64,000 bases of DNA from Lacrimispora xylanisolvens (GTDB taxonomy: Bacteria > Bacillota > Clostridia > Lachnospirales > Lachnospiraceae). Both the position numbers and the translations under genes were made by a program. The notes below the pieces were generated by a model. It saw only the letters and a list, made by a program, of their open reading frames with translations, made no database searches and was not told the origin of the DNA. The stretch lies in NCBI RefSeq assembly GCF_002934545.1, contig NZ_PTJA01000009.1, positions 62,001 through 126,000 of the forward strand, written 5' to 3'. Shown piece after piece: positions 50,211-59,734 of this stretch; positions within the stretch are counted from its first letter, which is position 1; each line of letters opens with the position of its first letter.

Positions 50211-50729
50211 TCAGGATTGTATTTTCGTATAAATTAGTTCGGCAAATTGTCCGTATTGTTTTACTTCTTTCAAACAAAAACGTTTTAATGATTCCTCCTG
50301 GGAAAACAGCGGAATTCCTTTACCTAATAATACTGGAGCAATCTGTATTATCATATTGTCTATCATATCATTATCCAGCAAAGGAGCCAGGATTGTGCCG
50401 CCTCCCACAATCCATATGTTTTTTTCTTTATCAAACTGTTTCACAAATTCCACAACATCACAACTGACAGGAGTAAATCCCCTTACTGAAACACTTTTTG
50501 AATGTGTTATTACGTAATTTTCAGTTGCAGAGTAAATACTGTCGGCATTATCCATTTTTTCAATTTCATTAAATGTTCGTTTTCCCATAATAGTAACATT
50601 CATAGAATGATAGAAATTCTCATAATCTGTTTCTTCTGCATCTCCAGTCTGGTAAAGCCAGTCCAGGTTATGATTTTTATCAGCCAGATAGCCATCCAGA
50701 GTAATACATCCATAAAAAAATACGCTCAT
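50211..50729 (-). CDS. RibD C-terminal / dihydrofolate-reductase-like protein
   Basis: A 172-residue DHFR-fold protein starting MSVFFYGCITLDGYLAD, with NVTIMGKRTFNEI and IWIVGGGTILAPLL, the nucleotide-binding segments of the RibD C-terminal family. It is likely a NADPH-dependent reductase of unknown substrate, not the main DHFR. Start at 50729 is preferred (AAAGG upstream); the longer frame would overlap the PhzF-like gene. Confidence 0.88.
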   Translation of the reverse strand: MSVFFYGCITLDGYLADKNHNLDWLYQTGDAEETDYENFYHSMNVTIMGKRTFNEIEKMDNADSIYSATENYVITHSKSVSVRGFTPVSCDVVEFVKQFDKEKNIWIVGGGTILAPLLDNDMIDNMIIQIAPVLLGKGIPLFSQEESLKRFCLKEVKQYGQFAELIYTKIQS

Positions 50730-50757
50730 TTTAACCTTTCTTTCATCTATTAGTTTT

Positions 50758-51627
50758 TTACAGTTCAACTTCTGATAAAATAAGATTCCTTGCATTTCCG
50801 CCCACTCTGACCTCATGAATTTCGTTTTCCATCACTGTCAGGGATACCTGAATTTCAGATGGCCTTTTCATGGAATACCCCTGTTCAAACACAATGTTGG
50901 ATTCCTGCCCGGCGTTGATTTTGCCATAGTGGTAAAGATAGCATCCCAGAGCACCGTTTGAAGTTCCCGTTGCTGATTCTTCGGGAATCTCATATAACGG
51001 AGCAAAATTTCTACAACTGGCGTTTGCGCCATACAGAGATTCCAGGGCAAAAACATGGTAACCAACTACACCATATTTTTGACTGATCAATTTAATTTTT
51101 TTCATATCCGGTTTCATTGCATTTAATAGTTCCATACTTTTTACAGGGATCAGAATATCCCGAAGTCCTGTAGATACGATCTGTGCCGGTAAATCCTCCA
51201 GCATATGGGAGGCATCAATATTTAATGAGTCTGCAAGTTCATCCTTCTTTACAATTTCAGAAAACACAGGGGCTGACTGATTCATCATGACGGAGTGATC
51301 CTCATTTATTTCAATTCCCAGTATTCCGGCTTTTGTCTCCTGTTTATACTTCCCTGGTTTTAGTAAACCCAGGTATGACATGGTATAAAAGGCTGCAATT
51401 GTTGCATGACCGCATAAATCAACCTCTTCCTTCGGCGTAAAGAATCTCACTCTGAAATCTGCTATTCCTGACTGCATTACAAAAGCAGTTTCGCTGAATC
51501 CCAGAATTGCAGCAATTTTCCCCATTTGCGTTTCCGATAAGGAATCTGCATCAAGTACAACACCTGCTGGATTGCCGCCTTCATTTGTTTTAGCAAATGA
51601 ATTTAATTGATATACATTTACTTTCAT
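50758..51627 (-). CDS. PhzF-family isomerase-like protein
   Basis: A 289-residue two-domain PhzF/DapF-like protein. The catalytic glutamate is Glu46 in LGFSETAFV, and GGNPAGVVLD at 17-26 and DLCGHATIAAFY are the family's other landmarks. PhzF isomerises a phenazine precursor, but most family members have unknown substrates and no phenazine genes are here. It lies two bases downstream of the ABC transporter gene. Confidence 0.92.
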   Translation of the reverse strand: MKVNVYQLNSFAKTNEGGNPAGVVLDADSLSETQMGKIAAILGFSETAFVMQSGIADFRVRFFTPKEEVDLCGHATIAAFYTMSYLGLLKPGKYKQETKAGILGIEINEDHSVMMNQSAPVFSEIVKKDELADSLNIDASHMLEDLPAQIVSTGLRDILIPVKSMELLNAMKPDMKKIKLISQKYGVVGYHVFALESLYGANASCRNFAPLYEIPEESATGTSNGALGCYLYHYGKINAGQESNIVFEQGYSMKRPSEIQVSLTVMENEIHEVRVGGNARNLILSEVEL

Positions 51628-51629
51628 AA

Positions 51630-53417
51630 TTATTTCTCTTCCCTTTCATACCACTGTGCCTGAGCCGCCCACATATCAGCGTATTTGCCTGGGCGGGAAA
51701 GCAGTTCCTCATGTGTCCCCATGTCAACAATCTCTCCAGCCTCCAGCACTACGACGCGGTCAGCCAGCTTTGCAGAACCAAGACGGTGAGTCACCACAAG
51801 GGCACATTTGCCTTCTGCCAGCCGTTGAAATTGTTTGTAAATTCTGGTCTCCTCAATGGGATCAATGGCGGAGGTAGGTTCATCCAGTACAATAAAGTCA
51901 TTCACCCGGTATAACCCTCTGGCAATGGCGATCCTCTGCCATTGTCCTCCTGATAGATCAATGCCGCCAAACTCTGGTGAAAGCATATCCTCCATCCGGA
52001 TACTGCCCTTTTCAAAACCGGCTTCACGAAGTGCCGATTCCGCCTGATCCAAACCGGCTTTTGCCAGACTGTCACTGATAGCCACATTCTCTTCAAGGGT
52101 CATTTTGTACCGCTGATATTTCTGAAATACCCCAGATATGCCCTTATATAAAGAGGAAGGAGCAATCTTTGCGGTATCAAGGCCGCCGATGATAACCCTG
52201 CCTTCCAACGGGCGGTAAATCCCTGTCAGCAAACGTACAAGGGTACTCTTCCCTGCGCCGTTTTCCCCCACAATGGCAATGGTCTCCCCCTCTGCCAGGT
52301 TCAGTGATACGTTTTTCACCGCCGGATTCTCCCTTCCTGGATAGGTATAACTGATTCCGTAAGCTGCCACTCCTTTGGTAAAATCCGGTGTGCTTAAAGA
52401 ACCGGTGCGATCCGGCATGTCAAGTAAATGCAGGAAGTTGTTAATCTTGCCGATATCCCTGTTCATACTGCCTATGTGTTTGCTTACTATTTCATTCATA
52501 ATATCGAATATCTGCCCCAGAGCCGCAAACACAGCGGCAAACATACCAACCGTAATTTCCCCATTCATGGTTGCAGTAAAGAGCAGATAAGCCGATGTTC
52601 CCATACCTGCAAATGTGGTTATATTCAATACCAGCTGCAGCAGTGCAATTTTCCGCTCTGCCCTCCATATCTTACTGTTAAGCAGCTCCAATGTGTCTGT
52701 GAAGAGCTGATTGAAAAATGAAAATGCTCCCAGTATACGGGTTTCTTTAAAATACTCTCTGTCACAGATTGCCTTCTGGTAATATTCATGCTCCCTGCGC
52801 AATGGTGCGCTCTGTTCTTCCAGCCTTGTGAACACCCGGATATTTATGGTCTGTGCCAGTATCGCAGGTATAAAAGCTAACAGAAGTGTAATTAACAGCA
52901 TGGGCTTTAATGTAAACAGATATGTTCCGATTGACAGGAAATATACTCCATAAAAAGAGACACACAAAAACAAAATCATGCAGCATAAAGGAATCGCCTG
53001 GATTCCCTCCCTGGCTTTATTAAGATCATCTAAAAAATCTGTGTTTTCAAATTGGGCAGGGTCGATATCTTTTAATTTCCTGTGAAGCAGAACAGTCAGT
53101 TTTCCTGATGATTTGGGGAAAAGAATGCCGGTTCCGTGAAAGTTATGAATCCCGTTTAATAGCTGCTGCCCGAACGTTGCACCAGTTAATAAAAACAGAG
53201 AAGCCATACAATCCGAAAAGCCCGCTTCGCTGGCAGATGCTTTGGAAATCGTATCAAAAAGATGCTGGGTTGCCACAACTGTCAGGGAAAATGACAGCCC
53301 GTGCATGACAGCCAGTATATTTTCAAGGATACAATTAAATGGTGCTGCCTGAAACTGCATTGGTATAATACGGGTAATGACTTGAAAAAACGTATCCTTC
53401 TTCTTTACTGTGTTCAT
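51630..53417 (-). CDS. ABC transporter, membrane and ATP-binding domains (half transporter)
   Basis: A 595-residue fused exporter. The membrane domain (about 15-330) has six helices, and the ATPase domain (about 350-595) has Walker A GENGAGKST, signature LSGGQWQR and Walker B IVLDEPTSAID. The start at 53417 overlaps the stop of the partner gene as ATGA. It pairs with the next gene as a heterodimeric exporter. Substrate (peptide, lipid or drug) is open. Confidence 0.92.
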   Translation of the reverse strand: MNTVKKKDTFFQVITRIIPMQFQAAPFNCILENILAVMHGLSFSLTVVATQHLFDTISKASASEAGFSDCMASLFLLTGATFGQQLLNGIHNFHGTGILFPKSSGKLTVLLHRKLKDIDPAQFENTDFLDDLNKAREGIQAIPLCCMILFLCVSFYGVYFLSIGTYLFTLKPMLLITLLLAFIPAILAQTINIRVFTRLEEQSAPLRREHEYYQKAICDREYFKETRILGAFSFFNQLFTDTLELLNSKIWRAERKIALLQLVLNITTFAGMGTSAYLLFTATMNGEITVGMFAAVFAALGQIFDIMNEIVSKHIGSMNRDIGKINNFLHLLDMPDRTGSLSTPDFTKGVAAYGISYTYPGRENPAVKNVSLNLAEGETIAIVGENGAGKSTLVRLLTGIYRPLEGRVIIGGLDTAKIAPSSLYKGISGVFQKYQRYKMTLEENVAISDSLAKAGLDQAESALREAGFEKGSIRMEDMLSPEFGGIDLSGGQWQRIAIARGLYRVNDFIVLDEPTSAIDPIEETRIYKQFQRLAEGKCALVVTHRLGSAKLADRVVVLEAGEIVDMGTHEELLSRPGKYADMWAAQAQWYEREEK

Positions 53418-55195
53418 AGATACCACCCCCTCTGAGCCTCAAACATCCCTGCATACGACCCGTTTGCTGCCATCAGCTCATCATGGGTTCCCCGTTCTAT
53501 AATCCTCCCGCTGCCAATGACCAGTATCTCGTCAGCCAGCTTCGTAGAACCAAGACGGTGACTGACAAATACCGTAGTCTTACCCAGCATTAGCCTCTCA
53601 AAATCTCTGTATAACAGACTCTCGCTGATGGGATCAAGCGCAGAGGTGGGTTCATCCAGGATTTTAACGGGAGCACGGCTGTTCAGTGAACGGGCAATGG
53701 CCACTCTCTGCCACTGACCGCTGGAAAGATCCTGTCCGCCTGCCATAATTTTCCCCAGCGGCGTATCCAGTCCATGGTTCAGACTGTTCACCGTTTCATC
53801 TAACCCAGCCAGATGCGCTGCCTCCATCTCATTCCCTTTTCTATGTAAATCCCCAAGAGCTATGTTATCCTTCATTGGTATATAATACCTTGCAAAATCC
53901 TGATATACCACAGAAAACAGAGCCTTGACCGCACTGGCAGAATATTCCCTTAGTTCCTTCCCATTGATCAGTATCTCACCCTGGTATTGTGGGAACAAAC
54001 CTGTTAACAACTTGGTAATTGTTGTTTTGCCTGCACCATTTTTACCAACAAAGGCATAATGACGCCCTGCCTCCATCTTAAACGACATTCCATCTAATAC
54101 CAGCCGTTCACTTCCCGGGTATCGAAAGCAGACATTGCGAAATTCCAGTGATTTAAATTCTATCGGTTCGGCATCCGGCTCAGTTAATGCGTCTTTTGTC
54201 TGACTCATTGCCGCAAATGCAGTTAAATCCTTCATATACTCCCCGACACGTGATATGCTTTCCAGGGAACGGGACATCTGGAAGCCAAGTTTCTGAATCA
54301 TTCCAAATACTGCGCTTACGATACCCATAAACCAACCCGCTGTCATCTGACCAGTTAACACAGGTCCGATCAGTGTCAATGCCACCAACAGAGAAATCAG
54401 AACAAGCAGCAGACTGGATCCCTTAATAAAAAGGAACATTCTGGCCGTCACCCTGAGCTGCAATTTCCGCCCGGCTTCATACAGATTCTGCCATTTACCA
54501 TTGATCTCATCGCTATAGCCGAACAGGGTACGCTCGTCCACATTATCCCGCCCCGTCAGCACGTCTCCCAGATACTCCGTTCGCCGGTTGAATTTCTCAG
54601 CCTCACGCCCAGCCTGGTAGACCTTTCTCCCCGCTCGCACCGACAGCCAGAACATGGGAGCAGAGAAAATTAAGATAATTATTGCTGCCCACCACACCCG
54701 GGTTACAATCAATATGAGAACGGAAGCCAGGGATATGATAATCTTCAAAGACTGAATATACGCCTCCACACCTTCCATAATGGAATTAACCGGGTCTCTG
54801 GATACCCGTGAAATCAACTCCCAGCTGGTATTATTTTCTATGTGCCTGTAGTCCAATGCTGCATAAATCTTCACCACAGACGGAATCAGTCTGCGTTTAA
54901 GATTTAAACGGGTACGAGAGCTGGCAAGCTGGATCAGCGCACCAATGATGGTAGTCACCCCCAGCGTCACTAACAGCAGTACCAATGGCAGATAAATATC
55001 ATTACGTGGACGGACGCCCTTTAATATAGCAGATGCCGTGTCCACAAAATCAGCTGTTACCAGAGCCAGAGCCCCCGTCTGCATAATGGATTGGGTAACA
55101 GACAAGAGTATATCTGTAACCATACAGACAGGGGAAGCTGCCAATGCCAGCTTCAGTGCGTCAAATGAACGATAATTTTTATTGATTTCAATCAC
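53414..55195 (-). CDS. ABC transporter, membrane and ATP-binding domains (half transporter)
   Basis: A 593-residue fused exporter. The membrane domain (about 15-310) precedes an ATPase with Walker A GKNGAGKTT, signature LSSGQWQR and Walker B KILDEPTSALD. The signature LSSGQ differs from LSGGQ in the partner, so one nucleotide site may be less active, a common feature of heterodimeric ABC exporters. It is the upstream partner, coupled by a 4-base overlap. Confidence 0.92.
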   Translation of the reverse strand: MIEINKNYRSFDALKLALAASPVCMVTDILLSVTQSIMQTGALALVTADFVDTASAILKGVRPRNDIYLPLVLLLVTLGVTTIIGALIQLASSRTRLNLKRRLIPSVVKIYAALDYRHIENNTSWELISRVSRDPVNSIMEGVEAYIQSLKIIISLASVLILIVTRVWWAAIIILIFSAPMFWLSVRAGRKVYQAGREAEKFNRRTEYLGDVLTGRDNVDERTLFGYSDEINGKWQNLYEAGRKLQLRVTARMFLFIKGSSLLLVLISLLVALTLIGPVLTGQMTAGWFMGIVSAVFGMIQKLGFQMSRSLESISRVGEYMKDLTAFAAMSQTKDALTEPDAEPIEFKSLEFRNVCFRYPGSERLVLDGMSFKMEAGRHYAFVGKNGAGKTTITKLLTGLFPQYQGEILINGKELREYSASAVKALFSVVYQDFARYYIPMKDNIALGDLHRKGNEMEAAHLAGLDETVNSLNHGLDTPLGKIMAGGQDLSSGQWQRVAIARSLNSRAPVKILDEPTSALDPISESLLYRDFERLMLGKTTVFVSHRLGSTKLADEILVIGSGRIIERGTHDELMAANGSYAGMFEAQRGWYL

Positions 55196-55248
55196 ACCCG
55201 ACTCCCCCAGTTTCAGATCAAATCTTCACTTCATTACTACGATACCAT

Positions 55249-56655
55249 TCACCATGTTCTTCCATAAAAGAATGAATACCCGTCAGATTTTCCAAGTTGT
55301 TTATTCGGCGTTTTATCCACCATAATTGTTGCTTTTAACAGTGATTTCACCTGTTCCCTCATTAAGCTGACGTTAAACTTGTCTATCTCTCTGTCCTTGC
55401 TGTTCGCCATCAGATAATCTGGCATCTGGATCAGTCCAATGACCGGAATTCCTGCTTCAAACAGAGGCTGGCTTTCCCCAAATTCAAACTTGTTGTGGCC
55501 TCTGAGTGTGACAGTACGAGTCAGGCTTCTGTCTTCCACCGCCTTTTCCCAGATCTTTCCCAGCCAGGCATTTCCCACGTATGTGTACTCTGTCTGGATG
55601 TTTCCAGTTGCCTTATATTGTCCGTCCTCATTCTCTTTCCACTCCATGCTGCCCAGATGTTCTACCGTAATTCCTGCAACGGCTTTTTTATTACCGTTTT
55701 TCCCATCCCATAGTTCCCGGTGACCCATTAACCAGGTTGAGGTAGCCTGTGATGTTCCTTTAAATACCGGTAAACGGAAATGTCCGGTAACAAATGAAAA
55801 TATCATGGTACGATTCAGCTGTTTGTTTTTAAGATACCGGATCATGGAAAGTATACCAATTGCACCATTCTCCTCCACCACATTAATTCCGTCTGTATGT
55901 GTATTAATAAGAATGGTCTCATCCTTATTTTTCCCTTCCAGTATTACATGAAAACTTTCGGTTGGAGCATTGACCTGTTTGTCTGCTTCTAATATCACAG
56001 TTCCCTGTTCCTGTCTTTTCGCAGCCGCAATTACCTTTTTTCCCTCCGTCTCATTCACCCAAACGGCCGGAATTCCCATATATTCATCGGTAAATGGCAG
56101 ATACTGATCTTTCACCTTTTCATCTGCCACTCCCTTCCAGATTAATATAACCGCTTTAACTCCCTTCTCCTTTGCCTTCTTTAAACCAGGATTTCTTAAC
56201 ACAGAGGTAAGTACCAGATCACCGTCACCTGAGGTAATCCTGGTGCCGTCCGGAAATGCTCTTCGTTTATTTATAATCAGACCAAGGGGAAGCTTTTTAA
56301 TCATTTTAATTTCTACAACTGCAATTTTACCTTTTGCCTTACTAAAATCTCTGTTTTTTATATGAATCAACTCTCCTGTTATTCCATTTTCATCTGTTTC
56401 TCCGGAATATGGATAAGCTGAGGATACAGGAATATCTTCCTGGTTTATTTTTAAAGCACTTCTCTTTTCTTCCCATCGCTCAAATGGATAGGTGTCACTA
56501 TAAATCGGAAGCCCCATCTCTTCCAACTGCTGCTTTAACCATGCAATAAATTCCTGATGACCTTTTGAGCCGGTTGTCCGGCTGCCAAACCCATTCATTA
56601 TTTCTATTTCTTTCCTCATAGTCTCTTCTGAATCTAATCTGCTCTTTTGTATCAT
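55249..56655 (-). CDS. M28-type metallopeptidase-like protein
   Basis: A 468-residue protein with M28 aminopeptidase features: an inserted PA-like domain (about 90-215), then INTHTDGINVVEENGAIG as the first metal site (Asp and Glu-Glu) and TVEHLGS. It has no signal peptide. It lies 53 nt upstream of the ABC exporter pair, which suggests peptide processing or turnover connected with export; that is a contextual guess. Confidence 0.82.
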   Translation of the reverse strand: MIQKSRLDSEETMRKEIEIMNGFGSRTTGSKGHQEFIAWLKQQLEEMGLPIYSDTYPFERWEEKRSALKINQEDIPVSSAYPYSGETDENGITGELIHIKNRDFSKAKGKIAVVEIKMIKKLPLGLIINKRRAFPDGTRITSGDGDLVLTSVLRNPGLKKAKEKGVKAVILIWKGVADEKVKDQYLPFTDEYMGIPAVWVNETEGKKVIAAAKRQEQGTVILEADKQVNAPTESFHVILEGKNKDETILINTHTDGINVVEENGAIGILSMIRYLKNKQLNRTMIFSFVTGHFRLPVFKGTSQATSTWLMGHRELWDGKNGNKKAVAGITVEHLGSMEWKENEDGQYKATGNIQTEYTYVGNAWLGKIWEKAVEDRSLTRTVTLRGHNKFEFGESQPLFEAGIPVIGLIQMPDYLMANSKDREIDKFNVSLMREQVKSLLKATIMVDKTPNKQLGKSDGYSFFYGRTW

Positions 56656-56681
56656 GGCTTGCTCCTTATATATAATAGCTT

Positions 56682-57299
56682 TTATCTCAACATCATTTTC
56701 TGAAATTTTCTTACTATTTCCTTTTCGTAATCCGGATCACTGTTTCCCCTGCCAATGCGGTCACAAAGCCCCAGCAGTGCAACTTCATTGACATCCGTCT
56801 CCTGTTTCATTTTGACGGCATCTCCAAATGGAAGTTTCTCCGTAACATACAAAATGTGCATATGATACTTAACCAGTTTTGCCACGGACTTAATCCAGGA
56901 AACATCACCGGTAAAACAGGATAAAAAATCTTCTGTCAGCTGTTCTCCCTCAAAATCATGATTATAGGAGGTGATTTTCTCTCTCTTTATTTTTGTGGTC
57001 CCCGGTTTACCAATATCATGAAGCAGCGCCGCCCACATCAGGGTTCGTTCCGATTGACTCTCCCGTTTCCGCTTTGCTGCTTCATTCACCACCATCATCG
57101 TATGAGCCCACACACTGCCTTCCGGATGGTAACGTTTTGACTGGGGTGTATCCTTTAGTTTTAACAGCATGGAAAACGGATACTCAGAAAACCACGGTTC
57201 CCTGCTGATTTGTTCCAGATATTCGGATGGACAGCTATCATGGAGCAGGTGATCGTCTATCTTAAGAAACTGCTCTTTCTTATATTCTTTATCTGACAT
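56682..57299 (-). CDS. HD-domain phosphohydrolase
   Basis: A 205-residue HD protein with H...HD...D: WAHTMMVVNEA, LLHDIGKPGTTK and KYHMHILY as candidate metal sites. Relatives hydrolyse phosphodiester or phosphomonoester substrates such as nucleotides or tRNA 2',3'-phosphate. It lies 26 nt upstream of the peptidase gene. Confidence 0.88.
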   Translation of the reverse strand: MSDKEYKKEQFLKIDDHLLHDSCPSEYLEQISREPWFSEYPFSMLLKLKDTPQSKRYHPEGSVWAHTMMVVNEAAKRKRESQSERTLMWAALLHDIGKPGTTKIKREKITSYNHDFEGEQLTEDFLSCFTGDVSWIKSVAKLVKYHMHILYVTEKLPFGDAVKMKQETDVNEVALLGLCDRIGRGNSDPDYEKEIVRKFQKMMLR

Positions 57300-57335
57300 G
57301 AAATTTGCCTTTCTTCCTGTTAACTGCCTTTTTAA

Positions 57336-59729
57336 TCATACCATAATATGATGCTTTTCTCCATCATCTTCCAGCACAATTCTGTTTCCCTGTATCGCCT
57401 TTTGGTCTAAAATAATGGATTCCGTTGTCAGTTTCCCCTTGCTTCTGCTCTCAACCCTGATTTCGTAATAAGAGCTTCCATATTTGTACTCAATGGTAAA
57501 ATCCCCAAAGTCTGCAGGCGTTGCCGGATCAATCACCAGTTCATTCCCTTCTTTTCGTATTCCCAGAAACCAGTTTAACAGCCCCTGATACATCCAGCCT
57601 GCGGAACCGGTATACCAGCTCCAGCCGCCTCTTCCTGTATAAGGCGGGCTTAATGATATATCAGCTGTCATCACATAAGGTTCTTTTTCGTAACGAAGAA
57701 CCTCTTTCTTTTTCTGCGTAATATAGATGGGATTCAGAATGGTGAACAGGGTCTGTGCCATGTCATAATCGTGCTCCATTGCCGTTGCAATTGCAAGCCA
57801 CACCGCTGCATGAGTATACTGACCTCCATTTTCCCGGATGCCCGGAATATAATTTTTGATATAGCCCGGATTTTTACTTGTTTTATGAAAAGGAGGAGCA
57901 AGAAGTAAGGAAAGGGCATCCTCCTCCCGTACCAGATAACGCCATGCTGACTGCATTGCTGTCCTGGCACGGTCTGCACGGGCTCCTTTTGAGATTACAC
58001 TCCAGGACTGGCTGATAGAATCAATTCTGCATTCATCATTTTCCTTTGATCCCAGCTTGGAACCATCGTCATAAAAGGCCCGCAGATACCATTCCCCATC
58101 CCAGGCATGTTCTTCGATGCTTTGCTGCAGAGTTTCCCGTTTCTGCTCCAGTTCCTGTCCGTAGGCCTCTTCCCCTTCCTGTTTGCATAAAGGAATGAAA
58201 TCCCCTAATACGGTATACAAAAACCAGGCAAGCCATACACTTTCGCCCTTTCCCTGTATTCCCACCTCATTCATACCGTCATTCCAGTCGCCTCCGCCCA
58301 TAAGGGGAAGTCCATGCTCTCCGAAAAATGTCCGGTCAATGGTCTTTTTACAATGTTCATAGACGCTTCCGGTTTGCTGGGATACTTCAGGAGTAAACAT
58401 GACATCATGCTGATCCTCCTTGAGTACCGGACCTTTAATATATGGCACTGTTTCTTTTAAAATCGAATAATCTCCCGTGTTTTGAATATAAGCAGCGGTA
58501 CAATAAGGCAGCCAAAGCAGGTCATCGGTGATTCGTGTCCTCACCCCGATACCCATGGGAGGATGCCACCAATGCTGGACATCTCCTTCTTCAAACTGTC
58601 TGCTGCAGGCAATGAGTATCTGACTGCGTAAAATACCCGGATCTGCAAAAAGCAGAGAAAGGGTATCCTGTAGCTGGTCCCGGTATCCATAAGCTCCACC
58701 GCATTGATAAAATCCGGCTCTTGCCTGTATCCGGCAGGATAATGTCTGATAGAGCAGCCAGCCATTAACCAGGATATCAACTGCCCGGTCATTTGTCTTA
58801 ACCTGAATGGTTCCTAATAATTTGTCCCAGTGGGCTCTGACCTGTTCCAGTTCTTTCTCTGACACAGTCACATCTCTATATCTGTTTCTGATCTGATTGA
58901 TCTCATTTAAGCTGCTGCTCTGCCCCAGTCCAAATACCACCGTTTTACTTTCCTGCGGCTGAATTGCTATGGATACCTGGATTGCGCCGCAGGAATCATA
59001 GCACACTCCGGTATTGCAGGTGAGCTTGACTTCTGCTCCCCTGGGTTCTCTGATACTGCCCTTTTGTCCCAGAAACTCCTGTCTGTCTCCGGTATAACCC
59101 ACAATTGTCTCATTGGAAAACAGGTAGGCATAGTTGTTTTGAAAGTTCATGGTGTAAATGTTTTTTGCGTACAAATATTCATGTTCATTGTCATAGGAAG
59201 TGAGAATATAGGGATCGGTCTGCTCTCTTTGGGTTCCCAGCACCCATTCTACATAATAGGTCAGGCTTAAATACTTCACTTTATCCGACTGATTCTTAAG
59301 GGTTAAGTTCCATAGTTTTAATGAATCATGAAGAGGGCAAAATACAGTCAGCTCCTGCTCAACCATCGATTCCTCATGAAGGAACCGGCTGTATCCAAAC
59401 CCATGCCTTACCCGGTATATGCCTCTGTCAGATCTGCCCAGAGACATCGGAGTCATTACCTCTCCGGTTATTTCATCCAGTATATAGATTGCCTCCCCCG
59501 CCCTGTCACTGACCGGATCGTTGGACCAGGGTGTAAGCTTATTCTCCCGGCTGTTAACGCTCCAGGTAAAGCCTGCTCCCGACTCCGATATCTGGAAACC
59601 AAAATCCTTGTTTGAAATCACATTAATCCAGGGTGCCGGCGGCCTGTTATTTCCGTCCAGCAGAATTTCATATTCTCTGCCATCACAGACAAATCCTCCA
59701 AAGCCATTAAAAAACTCATAATTCTCCAT
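57336..59729 (-). CDS. GH94 phosphorylase-type protein, C-terminal part of a cyclic-glucan synthase
   Basis: A 797-residue GH94-type protein. It opens FFNGFGGFVCDGREY, a stretch that lies in the middle of full-length cyclic beta-glucan synthases, and carries the catalytic-acid motif GGGDWNDGMNEVG (about 478-490) and phosphate/substrate segments such as YQCGGAYGYRDQLQD. GH94 enzymes phosphorolyse beta-glucosides; in NdvB-like proteins this domain sets glucan length. Its start lies five bases past the stop of the upstream synthase ORF and in a -1 frame relative to it, so it may be the C-terminal piece of one split protein. The ribosome site GGAGGA is 12 bases upstream. Confidence 0.88.
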   Translation of the reverse strand: MENYEFFNGFGGFVCDGREYEILLDGNNRPPAPWINVISNKDFGFQISESGAGFTWSVNSRENKLTPWSNDPVSDRAGEAIYILDEITGEVMTPMSLGRSDRGIYRVRHGFGYSRFLHEESMVEQELTVFCPLHDSLKLWNLTLKNQSDKVKYLSLTYYVEWVLGTQREQTDPYILTSYDNEHEYLYAKNIYTMNFQNNYAYLFSNETIVGYTGDRQEFLGQKGSIREPRGAEVKLTCNTGVCYDSCGAIQVSIAIQPQESKTVVFGLGQSSSLNEINQIRNRYRDVTVSEKELEQVRAHWDKLLGTIQVKTNDRAVDILVNGWLLYQTLSCRIQARAGFYQCGGAYGYRDQLQDTLSLLFADPGILRSQILIACSRQFEEGDVQHWWHPPMGIGVRTRITDDLLWLPYCTAAYIQNTGDYSILKETVPYIKGPVLKEDQHDVMFTPEVSQQTGSVYEHCKKTIDRTFFGEHGLPLMGGGDWNDGMNEVGIQGKGESVWLAWFLYTVLGDFIPLCKQEGEEAYGQELEQKRETLQQSIEEHAWDGEWYLRAFYDDGSKLGSKENDECRIDSISQSWSVISKGARADRARTAMQSAWRYLVREEDALSLLLAPPFHKTSKNPGYIKNYIPGIRENGGQYTHAAVWLAIATAMEHDYDMAQTLFTILNPIYITQKKKEVLRYEKEPYVMTADISLSPPYTGRGGWSWYTGSAGWMYQGLLNWFLGIRKEGNELVIDPATPADFGDFTIEYKYGSSYYEIRVESRSKGKLTTESIILDQKAIQGNRIVLEDDGEKHHIMV

Positions 59730-59734
59730 AAGTC